Shown piece by piece: positions 1-7,059 of a stretch of 15,536 bases of DNA. Made by a program: the position numbers and the translations under genes. Where the stretch lies: contig DNFT01000049.1 of NCBI GenBank assembly GCA_003486385.1, positions 1 through 15,536 of the forward strand, in the 5' to 3' direction. The notes below the pieces were generated by a model. The model ran no database searches, was not told where the DNA came from, and saw only the letters and a program-made list of their open reading frames with translations. The stretch comes from Eubacterium sp. Its GTDB lineage: Bacteria; Bacillota; Clostridia; Lachnospirales; Lachnospiraceae. Each line of letters starts with the position of its first letter. Positions within the stretch are counted from its first letter, which is position 1.

Positions 1-48
1 ACAGAGGGGTCAGACCCCTGTCCTGGGACAGGGGTCTGACCCCTCTGT
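1..48. repeat. Perfect nested palindrome (23-bp arms, 2-nt loop)
   Basis: Bases 1-23 are the exact reverse complement of bases 26-48, separated by TG. Each arm contains a smaller palindrome, GGGGTC-A-GACCCC at 7-19 and GGGGTC-T-GACCCC at 31-43, so the strand can fold either as one long hairpin or as two short ones. It is followed by CCCACAGG and not by a T-run, so it is not a standard Rho-independent terminator on the + strand. The window edge may cut off more of the left arm. It could be a REP/MITE-like dispersed element, or the end of the upstream transcription unit. Confidence 0.9.
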
Positions 49-90
49 CCCACAGGCAGTGAAATGCATGTAGCGTGAAACAATATAATG

Positions 91-99
91 TGGTATACT
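91..99 (+). promoter_or_regulatory. Candidate extended -10 promoter for rfbF
   Basis: TGGTATACT is an extended -10 (TGn plus a hexamer one base off TATAAT), which would start transcription near base 106 and give a short leader before rfbF. A second AT hexamer, TATAAT at 84-89, is also possible. Neither has a good TTGACA-like -35 at 16-18 bp, so the call rests on the -10 alone. Confidence 0.35.
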
Positions 100-139
100 A
101 AACCGGTAGTTATAAGCACATTGTAGAGGATACGAAAAT

Positions 140-913
140 ATGAAAACAATAATTTTAGCGGGCGGTTTCGGAACCAGAATAAGTGAGGAGAGCCACCTCA
201 AACCGAAGCCGATGATAGAGATTGGCGGTATGCCTATGTTATGGCATATTATGAAGATATATTCGCACTATGGGTTCAATGATTTTGTAGTCTGCCTTGG
301 ATATAAACAGTATATTGTAAAGGAATTTTTTGCTGATTATTTTCTTCATACTTCAGATGTCACCTTTGACCTTGCGGCTAACAATATGATAGTCCACAAT
401 GTAAAGGCGGAGCCTTGGAAGGTCACTCTGGTGGATACCGGGCTTAAGACTATGACAGGCGGACGAATAAAGAAGGTGCAGGAGTATATAGGCGATGAGC
501 CTTTTATGCTCACATACGGTGACGGGGTTGCGGATGTGGATATCAACAGGCTTCTTGAGTACCATAAGTCGCATGGAAAGCTTATGACCATCACGGCTAT
601 CAATATAGGGCAGCAGTTCGGAGCTCTTGATGTGCGTGAGGATGGTGTGATTACTGCGTTCCGTGAGAAGCATGATCTTGATGGAAGAGTTATAAACGGT
701 GGGTTCATGGTATGCCAGCCGGAGATATTTGATTATATTGACGGACCGGAGACCGTATTTGAGAAGGAACCTGTTGAGAGGCTTGTCGCGGAGGGACAGC
801 TTATGGCTTACCATCATCCGGGCTTCTGGAAGAACATGGATACGCAGAGGGATAAGCAGAAGCTTGAGGCACTCTGGGAGAGCGGAAATGCACCTTGGAA
901 GCTGTGGGAGTGA
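140..913 (+). CDS. rfbF: Glucose-1-phosphate cytidylyltransferase
   Basis: Makes CDP-glucose from CTP and glucose-1-phosphate in the cytoplasm, the first step to CDP-linked dideoxy sugars. The 257-residue length is the usual RfbF size. The nucleotidyltransferase signature LAGGFGTRISEES is at residues 6-18, followed by KPKPM at 21-25. The metal/sugar-phosphate motif YGDGVADVD is at 126-134, and a GFWKNMDTQRD segment near the C-terminus is typical of RfbF rather than RmlA. The ATG at 140 has AGAGGA ten bases upstream. It is the first gene after the palindrome, and rfbG follows within about 85 bases, so the two are probably co-transcribed. It is the only sugar nucleotidyltransferase in the window, so the downstream sugar enzymes are inferred to work on CDP-sugars. 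Confidence 0.95.
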   Translation: MKTIILAGGFGTRISEESHLKPKPMIEIGGMPMLWHIMKIYSHYGFNDFVVCLGYKQYIVKEFFADYFLHTSDVTFDLAANNMIVHNVKAEPWKVTLVDTGLKTMTGGRIKKVQEYIGDEPFMLTYGDGVADVDINRLLEYHKSHGKLMTITAINIGQQFGALDVREDGVITAFREKHDLDGRVINGGFMVCQPEIFDYIDGPETVFEKEPVERLVAEGQLMAYHHPGFWKNMDTQRDKQKLEALWESGNAPWKLWE

Positions 914-998
914 TGTTTTTTATATTGGTTTAAGGTGTTGTGGGTGTGTTGGTCTTTAAAAACTGTATTGATGTAAAAATATTGTGATGGGGGCAGAT

Positions 999-2195
999 AT
1001 GGATTATCGGAAGCTGATGGAATTTTACAAGGATAAACGTGTGCTTGTGACCGGACATACCGGCTTTAAGGGAAGCTGGATGTGCAGGGTTCTCCTGCTT
1101 GCGGGGGCAGAGGTGTGCGGATATGCGCTGGAGCCGCCGACAGAGCCGTCGCTTTTTGAGCTGGCGGGGCTTGAAGGTGATGGGAAAATCAAGTCCTTCA
1201 TAGGTGATATCCGCGATTATGGGAAGCTTAAAGAAGTGTTTGATGAGTTTAATCCGGAAGTGGTCCTTCATCTGGCAGCACAGCCTATTGTGAGGGAATC
1301 ATATAAGAATCCGAGATATACATTTGAGACGAATGTCATGGGTACGGTAAATGTATGTGAGTGTGTGCGGCTGAGCAAAAGTGCGGGCGCAGACGGCTAT
1401 GAGGGCGTACGCTCATTTGTGAACGTGACCACGGACAAGGTCTATGACAATAAGGAGCGCAGTGAGGGCGGCTACAGGGAGGAGGAGCCACTTGACGGCT
1501 ATGACCCTTATTCTAATTCCAAGTCATGCTCTGAGCTTGTGACACACAGCTATGTGCGCTCATTTCTTGCCGATTCAGGTATTGCCGTGTCGACCGCGAG
1601 GGCGGGAAATGTCATAGGCGGCGGGGATTTTGCTGTCGACAGAATAATTCCGGACTGTGTCAGGGCGGCACTTGAAAAAAGAGAAATTGTCGTGAGAAAT
1701 CCGTATTCCGTGCGTCCATACCAGCATGTGTTAGAGCCGGTGTTTGTCTATCTTATGATTGCCATGGAGCAGTATGTGAACAGGGAGCTTTCCGGCTGGT
1801 ACAATGTAGGACCCGATGACACGGACTGCGTGACCACCGGTGAGCTTGTGAATATATTTACGGACTGCTGGAAGGGAACGAAGTGGCAGGTTAAGGGCGA
1901 TGGAGGACCGCACGAGGCGGGTTTTTTAAAGCTCAACTGCGATAAGCTTAAGGACACATTTTCGTGGAAGCCGGTCTGGAACATACGGACGGCAGTGCAA
2001 AAGACGGTGGAATTTTCAATGCTGCTTGATTCAACGCTGCTTGAGGGTATGCATTGCGGAAACAGGAAAATAGCGGATGAAACAGAAGCGTTGACAGGCA
2101 TTGAACAGGAAGCGAAAGCTTTATCTGGAAATAACCTTTCAGACTGTATAAATAGACAGATTATGGAATATATTGCGGACGCGGACAGGATATAA
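999..2195 (+). CDS. rfbG: CDP-glucose 4,6-dehydratase
   Basis: Converts CDP-glucose to CDP-4-keto-6-deoxyglucose using bound NAD+. It is an extended short-chain dehydrogenase. The Rossmann motif TGHTGFKG is at residues 18-25, the dehydratase TTDK segment at about 144-147, and the catalytic YSNSK (Tyr171, Lys175) follows DGYDP. The start at ATG 999 is chosen because a G-rich stretch (GGGGG, 989-993) lies just upstream and the protein then begins MDYRKL shortly before the Rossmann strand. In-frame GTG 984 and ATG 987 would add five or four residues but have no ribosome site. At 398 aa it is about 40 residues longer than the usual enzyme of about 357-360 aa. The excess is a polar C-terminal tail after the last recognisable segment (WKPVWNIRTA). 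The function is solid; the tail has no assigned role. Confidence 0.93.
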   Translation: MDYRKLMEFYKDKRVLVTGHTGFKGSWMCRVLLLAGAEVCGYALEPPTEPSLFELAGLEGDGKIKSFIGDIRDYGKLKEVFDEFNPEVVLHLAAQPIVRESYKNPRYTFETNVMGTVNVCECVRLSKSAGADGYEGVRSFVNVTTDKVYDNKERSEGGYREEEPLDGYDPYSNSKSCSELVTHSYVRSFLADSGIAVSTARAGNVIGGGDFAVDRIIPDCVRAALEKREIVVRNPYSVRPYQHVLEPVFVYLMIAMEQYVNRELSGWYNVGPDDTDCVTTGELVNIFTDCWKGTKWQVKGDGGPHEAGFLKLNCDKLKDTFSWKPVWNIRTAVQKTVEFSMLLDSTLLEGMHCGNRKIADETEALTGIEQEAKALSGNNLSDCINRQIMEYIADADRI

Positions 2196-2231
2196 TTCTG
2201 AATGTCTTATTTATAAATACAAGCAAGATAT

Positions 2232-2402
2232 GGGTATAAGAAATAAAAAACATGAAATATACCCTTTAAATGTAAGGATATAGTTGATTTTTGGGTATGG
2301 ACATAAAATAAGCTCTGCTTATACCCGGAAGCTCCGAAAAATAATTTGCAAAACATTAAGAAATGGGTACAGAGATGGTAAATTATCAATAAATACCCAT
2401 TT
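2232..2402. repeat. Three successive GGGTA/TACCC inverted repeats
   Basis: GGGTATA at 2232-2238 pairs with TATACCC at 2258-2264. GGGTAT at 2293-2298 pairs with ATACCC at 2321-2326. AAATGGGTA at 2361-2369 pairs with TACCCATTT at 2394-2402 (9 perfect pairs). GGGTATAAG at 2232-2240 can also pair with CTTATACCC at 2318-2326, so alternative long-range pairing is possible. A small hairpin ATAAGC-TCT-GCTTAT sits at 2308-2322. No T-run follows the stems, so they are not ordinary terminators. Confidence 0.65.
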
Positions 2403-2411
2403 ACAGAGCGG

Positions 2412-2504
2412 TTTCATTATTAATTGGAGTTTTAATAATTGAAGTTTCAATAATTAAGGTTCCGCTGATTGAAGTTTCATTAATTGTTGTTTTAATTATA
2501 TTGA
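2412..2504. repeat. Degenerate 15-nt tandem repeat, about six units
   Basis: Successive units align on a TTTxAxTAATTGAAG-like consensus: 2412-2429 (18 nt), 2430-2444, 2445-2459, 2460-2474, 2475-2489 and 2490-2504. The copies differ at several positions each, so the array is old or under weak constraint. It ends about 45 bases before the rfbH start and could affect spacing, bending or transcription of that gene. Confidence 0.6.
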
Positions 2505-2548
2505 AAAATATATAAAGAAAATTTATATAGAGAAAAGGAGCCCATCAC

Positions 2549-3889
2549 ATGTTTGAGGGAAAGAATGAAAGGGAAGCGCGTGAGCAGATACTTGAGCTGG
2601 TGAGTGAGTACTGTGACCGTTTCCATAATCAGAATAAAGAATACAGGGAGGGCGACCGTCTGCCTTATGCGGCGAGGGTCTATGACCATGATGAGATGGT
2701 GAAGCTTGTTGATTCCTCTCTTGAATTCTGGCTTACATCAGGAAGATATACGGCACAGTTTGAGAGTGAGTTCGCAAAATATCTTGGGGTGCGCTTCTGC
2801 AGCCTTGTAAATTCAGGCTCATCGGCGAATCTTCTCGCATTCATGGCACTCACTTCACCGCTTTTAGGTGAGCGTGCCATAGGGCGCGGGGATGAGGTTA
2901 TCACCGTTGCGGCGGGCTTTCCGACTACAGTCACACCGATTATACAGTATGGTGCGGTTCCTGTGTTTGTCGATGTGACGATTCCACAGTACAATATTGA
3001 TGTGACTAAGCTTGAACAGGCTTATTCGGAGAGAACTAAGGCGGTTATGATAGCGCATACACTTGGAAATCCGTTCGATTTATCCGCGGTCAAGGCATTC
3101 TGCGACAGACATGGACTATGGCTTGTGGAGGATAACTGCGACGCGCTGGGTTCTGAGTATACCATCGACGGAAGGACAAGACTTACCGGAACAGTGGGCG
3201 ATATAGGAACGAGCAGCTTCTATCCGCCACATCACATGACTATGGGCGAGGGAGGAGCGGTGTACACGGACAATCCACTGCTCAACAAGATAATACGCTC
3301 ACTCCGCGACTGGGGAAGGGACTGCGTGTGCGCCTCCGGTCAGGACAATCTGTGCGGACATAGATTTGACGGACAGTACGGTGAGCTTCCGAAGGGCTAT
3401 GACCATAAATATGTGTACTCCCATTTTGGTTACAATCTCAAGGCTACCGATATGCAGGCGGCTATCGGCTGTGCACAGCTGAAGAAATTCCCATCCTTTG
3501 TTGAGAGAAGAAGGGAGAATTTCAAGGCGCTATATGAAGGACTTTCCGACCTCGCGGAGTACTTCTACCTTCCTGAAGCGGTGGAAAATTCCAACCCAAG
3601 CTGGTTCGGCTTTTGCATGACCTGCAGACCTGGAACGGACAAGAATAAGGTTGTTGGATATATTGAGAGCCGCAATGTACAGACAAGAATGCTGTTTTCC
3701 GGAAATTTAATAAAGCAGCCTTGCTTTGATGGAATGAGGGCTTCGGGTACAGGCTTCAGGGTGGCAGGCAGCCTTGAGAATACAGATTTAATTATGGAAA
3801 ATACCTTCTGGATAGGTGTCTATCCGGGGATGACAGAGGCTAAGCTGTCATATATGATAAAGACTATCCATGAAGCTGTATTAAGATAG
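2549..3889 (+). CDS. rfbH: CDP-4-keto-6-deoxyglucose 3-dehydrase (E1, PMP/[2Fe-2S])
   Basis: Removes the C3 hydroxyl of a 4-keto-6-deoxy nucleotide sugar with pyridoxamine phosphate and an iron-sulfur centre. The 446-aa length fits the family. In SSFYPPHHMTMGEGGAV the usual aminotransferase lysine is replaced by His228, the hallmark of the dehydrases. The iron-sulfur cysteines are visible as Cys197 (VEDNCDALGS) and Cys259/Cys261/Cys269 (DCVCASGQDNLC), with the same Cys-x-Cys-x7-Cys spacing as the Yersinia E1. The PMP-site segment FCSLVNSGSSANL is at 83-95. The start has AAAAGGAG eight bases upstream. The family normally needs an electron-supplying reductase (E3, AscD/DdhD), and none is encoded here. 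The homologue SpnQ acts on a 2-deoxy substrate in forosamine synthesis and works with general cellular reductases, which is relevant because a 2,3-dehydratase is encoded downstream. Confidence 0.95.
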   Translation: MFEGKNEREAREQILELVSEYCDRFHNQNKEYREGDRLPYAARVYDHDEMVKLVDSSLEFWLTSGRYTAQFESEFAKYLGVRFCSLVNSGSSANLLAFMALTSPLLGERAIGRGDEVITVAAGFPTTVTPIIQYGAVPVFVDVTIPQYNIDVTKLEQAYSERTKAVMIAHTLGNPFDLSAVKAFCDRHGLWLVEDNCDALGSEYTIDGRTRLTGTVGDIGTSSFYPPHHMTMGEGGAVYTDNPLLNKIIRSLRDWGRDCVCASGQDNLCGHRFDGQYGELPKGYDHKYVYSHFGYNLKATDMQAAIGCAQLKKFPSFVERRRENFKALYEGLSDLAEYFYLPEAVENSNPSWFGFCMTCRPGTDKNKVVGYIESRNVQTRMLFSGNLIKQPCFDGMRASGTGFRVAGSLENTDLIMENTFWIGVYPGMTEAKLSYMIKTIHEAVLR

Positions 3890-3953
3890 CGAATCGTAGT
3901 GAGACAGCAAATTATACTGAGACAGCAAATCAGAGAAAATATAGCAAAAAAGG
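3882..3953. repeat. Degenerate 18-nt tandem repeat overlapping the rfbH stop
   Basis: Four 18-nt units run from the last codons of rfbH into the spacer: 3882-3899, 3900-3917, 3918-3935 and 3936-3953. The central two share an identical 13-mer TGAGACAGCAAAT at 3900-3912 and 3918-3930. The outer two are diverged but keep the A-TAGC-AA core. Unit 1 contains the rfbH TAG stop (3887-3889). Confidence 0.6.
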
Positions 3954-4048
3954 AATAATTAAGAATACTTTTTAATTAGAGCATCACATACAGCCTATAC
4001 AGTACCCGGCAGTATAAAATAAAGCCATTGAGATTGGAGAGAGCATAC

Positions 4049-5959
4049 ATGAGAATTAAGGTATCAGATTATATAGCACAGCTCACAGCACAGCTTGGAA
4101 TAGAGCGCGTGTTTACAGTTACGGGCGGGGGAGCCATGCACCTTAATGATGCATTTGGACACAGCGAAAGCTTGAAATGTATATACAATCACCATGAGCA
4201 GGCTTGCGCAATTGGGGCAGAAAGTTATGCCCGGATTGCCGGGAAGCCTGCTCTTTTGTGTGTCACAACGGGGCCGGGAGGCACGAATGCACTCACAGGA
4301 GTGCTGGGTGCTTACTTAGATTCAATACCAATGCTTGTGATATCGGGGCAGGTAAGATATGACACCACCGCACGGAGCACAGGGCTTGGGATAAGGGCTA
4401 TGGGCGATCAGGAGTTCGACATAACAAGGGCTGTTGCTTCCATGACAAAATACTGTGAGCTGGTGACGGAGCCGGACAAGATAAAATATTATGTAAAAAA
4501 GGCATTCCATATAGCGACAACGGGCAGACCGGGACCAACATGGCTTGACATCCCTCTCAATGTCCAGGGTGCCTGTATCGATACGGATGACCTTGCAGAT
4601 TATGACGAGAGCTGTGCAGATTACAGGGAGTATGAGGATACACTGCCTCCGAAGGTATCAAGGGAGCTTGTGATGTCCGTTATTAATAGGGTAAAGTCAT
4701 CAAAGCGTCCGGTGCTTAATGCCGGAAACGGAATACGCATAGCCGGGGCGGAGAAGGTTTTTGAGAGCGTCAGGAGGAAGCTGAATATCCCTGTTGTGAC
4801 AGGCTGGGACAGTATAGATTTGTGTGCGGACGATGATGGGCTGTATGTGGGGCGTGCCGGAATAATGGGCGACAGAGCAGGTAACTTTGCAGTGCAGAAC
4901 AGTGATTTATTTCTTTCTGTCGGAAGCAGGCTGAGCATAAGACAGGTTGGATATAACTATAAGAGCTGGGCGAGAGCTGCGTACACGATTATAGAGGATG
5001 TGGATGCCGAGGAGCTTAAAAAGCCGACTCTCCATGTGGATATGCCTGTCTGGGCGGATGCACTTGATTTTCTCACAATGCTTGATGAATGTCTTGATGA
5101 GGTCTGCGGTGAGAAAGAAAAGCTGTTTGATGACAGTGAGTGGCATGAGATATGCCGCGGCTGGAAGAATGATTATCCTGTGGTTCAGAAAAAGCATTAT
5201 GAGAGCTGTATTGAGAACGGACATGAGTACGCCAACGTATATGCGTTTATCAAGGAATTGAGCAGAAGGCTTGAGCCGGGGCAGATTACGGTTGTAGGAA
5301 ATGGTTCGGCATGCGTTGTCGGAAGCCACGCCTATGTGATAAAGGAGCACCAGCGTTTTATAATCAATTCGGCGGTTGCCTCAATGGGCTATGATCTGCC
5401 GGCGGCCATAGGAGCGTGGGTGGCAGATAATGAAAATAGTGGCAATCCTGCCGACAGTTATGATATAATAAAGAATAATGCCCATAAGGATATTATCTGT
5501 GTGACCGGCGACGGCAGTATTCAGATGAATCTTCAGGAGCTTCAGACAATTATTCATCACAGAATGGACATGAAAATATTCGTGATTAACAACGGCGGCT
5601 ATCATTCGATACGTCAGACACAGAAGAATTTCTTCGGTGAGCCGCTTGTGGGTATCGGCGAGGACAGCGGGGACTTAAGCTTTCCGGATATGGCAAAGCT
5701 TGCGTGGGCTTACGGCTATGAATACAGGGCGGTTAAGAACAACAGTAGCTTCAATGTGATAGATGAAGTGCTTGCGATGAAGGGACCGGCGATATGCGAG
5801 GTGTTCGTGAGCAGAGGACAGAAGTTTGAACCGAAATCAGCCACAAAGAGGCTTGAGGACGGAACACTGGTGTCGGCACCGCTTGAGGATCTTGCTCCGT
5901 TTCTTCCTAAGGAGGAGTTAGAGCGCAATATGCTGATACCGCCATACAATTCAATATAA
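4049..5959 (+). CDS. YerE-like thiamine-diphosphate enzyme (acetolactate synthase family)
   Basis: A cytoplasmic ThDP-dependent decarboxylase/carboligase. The N-terminal pyrimidine-binding domain has the catalytic glutamate at Glu50 (NHHEQACAIGAESYAR). A TGPGGTNALTG segment lies at about 74-84, and a central domain at about 200-350 resembles the acetolactate synthase FAD/nucleotide domain. The cofactor motif is GDGSIQMNLQELQT (487-500) with NNGGYHSI at 514-521. The context of rfbF-rfbG-rfbH upstream and an SDR downstream matches the yersiniose pathway, where YerE transfers an acetyl unit from pyruvate to C4 of CDP-3,6-dideoxy-4-ketohexose. ATG 4049 is preferred over in-frame TTG 4028 because GGAGAGA at 4036-4042 is correctly spaced. 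At 636 aa it exceeds typical family members of about 550-600 aa, partly through a polar insert at about 460-480 before the ThDP motif. Ordinary acetolactate synthase is the alternative, but the locus has no ilvN or other branched-chain genes. Confidence 0.82.
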   Translation: MRIKVSDYIAQLTAQLGIERVFTVTGGGAMHLNDAFGHSESLKCIYNHHEQACAIGAESYARIAGKPALLCVTTGPGGTNALTGVLGAYLDSIPMLVISGQVRYDTTARSTGLGIRAMGDQEFDITRAVASMTKYCELVTEPDKIKYYVKKAFHIATTGRPGPTWLDIPLNVQGACIDTDDLADYDESCADYREYEDTLPPKVSRELVMSVINRVKSSKRPVLNAGNGIRIAGAEKVFESVRRKLNIPVVTGWDSIDLCADDDGLYVGRAGIMGDRAGNFAVQNSDLFLSVGSRLSIRQVGYNYKSWARAAYTIIEDVDAEELKKPTLHVDMPVWADALDFLTMLDECLDEVCGEKEKLFDDSEWHEICRGWKNDYPVVQKKHYESCIENGHEYANVYAFIKELSRRLEPGQITVVGNGSACVVGSHAYVIKEHQRFIINSAVASMGYDLPAAIGAWVADNENSGNPADSYDIIKNNAHKDIICVTGDGSIQMNLQELQTIIHHRMDMKIFVINNGGYHSIRQTQKNFFGEPLVGIGEDSGDLSFPDMAKLAWAYGYEYRAVKNNSSFNVIDEVLAMKGPAICEVFVSRGQKFEPKSATKRLEDGTLVSAPLEDLAPFLPKEELERNMLIPPYNSI

Positions 5960-5998
5960 CGGGTAAGATATAGCAAAATAACGAATAAGGGACGTGCT

Positions 5999-7021
5999 AT
6001 GAAAAAAGCATATATAACAGGTGCGACAGGAGCTATAGGGATGGCACTTGTCGGTGAACTTTTGAAAAACGGAATAAGCACCACGGTCTTTCTGCGGAAA
6101 GACTCCGGGCGGAATGACCATGTGAAGGACAGCTTTTCCAGGGAGCTTGCAAGAGGATTGTTGAGGATAGAGTATGTGAGCCTTGAGGAGCTTTCAGGCT
6201 ACGCCCTGAGCAGGAATACACAGGATATGCAGACCTACGCTTCGCAGGATTTATTGACGAAAGCAGCAGGTGGAGCCGACACCGCTGTATTTTATCATCT
6301 TGGCTGGAGTGGAACCTTCGGTGAGCAGCGAAACGATGCAGATATGCAGCAGAAAAACGTAGAGTATACGCTTGACGCCGTGAGACTTGCAAAGCGCCTT
6401 GGCTGTGTGCATTTTATAGGTGTCGGCTCACAGGCGGAGTACGGAAGGTTCGAGGGCAGGTTAACACCTGATACACGCACACTTCCGGAGAATGAGTACG
6501 GCAGGGCGAAGCTTGCTGCCGGAATACGCAGCGCAGAGCTGTGCCGTGAGCTTGGGCTCAGACATTCATGGGTGCGTGTTTTAAGCGTCTATGGTCCATT
6601 TGACGGAAGGAACACTATGATAATGTCGGTTATCAGGGGACTTCTGTCCGGGGAGAGAGTCGCCCTGACAAAGGGGGAGCAGATATGGAATTACCTGTAC
6701 TCAGGGGATGCCGCGAGGGCACTGTTTATGCTGGGTGCATCATCGCTTAGTGTACAGAGCAGAACCTACTGTCTTGCAGGTGAAACAGAAGATGGGCTGA
6801 GGGAATATATATTAAGACTGTGCAGGGCGGCGGGGGCGGATGAGAGTCTCTTAGGATTCGGTGAGATACCTTATGGCAGTGCGCAGGTAATGTACCTGAC
6901 CGCAGATATAAGCAGGCTTTGGCAGGATGTTGGATTCGTTCCTGCGACAACATTTGATGATGGAATTAAAAAGACGATAGAATGGGTACGCACTTATGGC
7001 ATTCCGTTGTACGGATACTAA
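5999..7021 (+). CDS. NAD(P)-dependent SDR sugar reductase/epimerase (YerF-like by context)
   Basis: An extended short-chain dehydrogenase of 340 aa that acts on a nucleotide sugar. The Rossmann motif GATGAIG is at residues 8-14. The catalytic triad is visible as Ser144 (GVGSQAEYG), Tyr167 and Lys171 (EYGRAK), and RVLSVYGPFDGRN at 193-205 is typical of substrate binding in sugar epimerases. AAGGGA lies six bases before the ATG. It follows the YerE-like gene by 39 bases. In the yersiniose pathway the next gene, YerF, reduces the C4 acetyl ketone to a hydroxyethyl group, and that is the role inferred here. A C4 ketoreductase or an epimerase acting on the same sugar is also possible; sequence alone does not distinguish them. 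Confidence 0.8.
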   Translation: MKKAYITGATGAIGMALVGELLKNGISTTVFLRKDSGRNDHVKDSFSRELARGLLRIEYVSLEELSGYALSRNTQDMQTYASQDLLTKAAGGADTAVFYHLGWSGTFGEQRNDADMQQKNVEYTLDAVRLAKRLGCVHFIGVGSQAEYGRFEGRLTPDTRTLPENEYGRAKLAAGIRSAELCRELGLRHSWVRVLSVYGPFDGRNTMIMSVIRGLLSGERVALTKGEQIWNYLYSGDAARALFMLGASSLSVQSRTYCLAGETEDGLREYILRLCRAAGADESLLGFGEIPYGSAQVMYLTADISRLWQDVGFVPATTFDDGIKKTIEWVRTYGIPLYGY

Positions 7022-7059
7022 GGCGTATATGCCGTAAAACGGCAGAAAAGAGGAGCATT

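Larger units (their letters stand above)
2196..2548. other. 353-bp AT-rich spacer with inverted and tandem repeats
   Basis: No credible coding region lies between rfbG and rfbH. The first part (2232-2402) has six GGGTA-type elements alternating in orientation. The second part (2412-2504) is a degenerate 15-nt tandem array. The stretch just before rfbH is almost purely A/T and ends in the ribosome site AAAAGGAG at 2533-2540. A spacer this long inside a sugar operon suggests either an internal promoter/regulatory leader or an accumulated repeat element. The sequence does not decide between them. Confidence 0.7.

Noticed and set aside
353..817. Minus-strand open frames within rfbF
   Set aside because: They are complementary shadows of a clearly identified gene, with no independent start signal or family match.
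2501..2529. TTGAAA and TATATA with 17-bp spacing as an rfbH promoter
   Set aside because: The transcript would start at about 2536, inside the AAAAGGAG ribosome site, so it could not serve rfbH. The hexamers are expected by chance in such AT-rich DNA.
6982..7059. Longer GT2 start at ATG 6982 overlapping the SDR gene
   Set aside because: It would add 26 arginine-rich residues absent from the family and has no ribosome site, whereas TTG 7060 follows AAGAGGAG.
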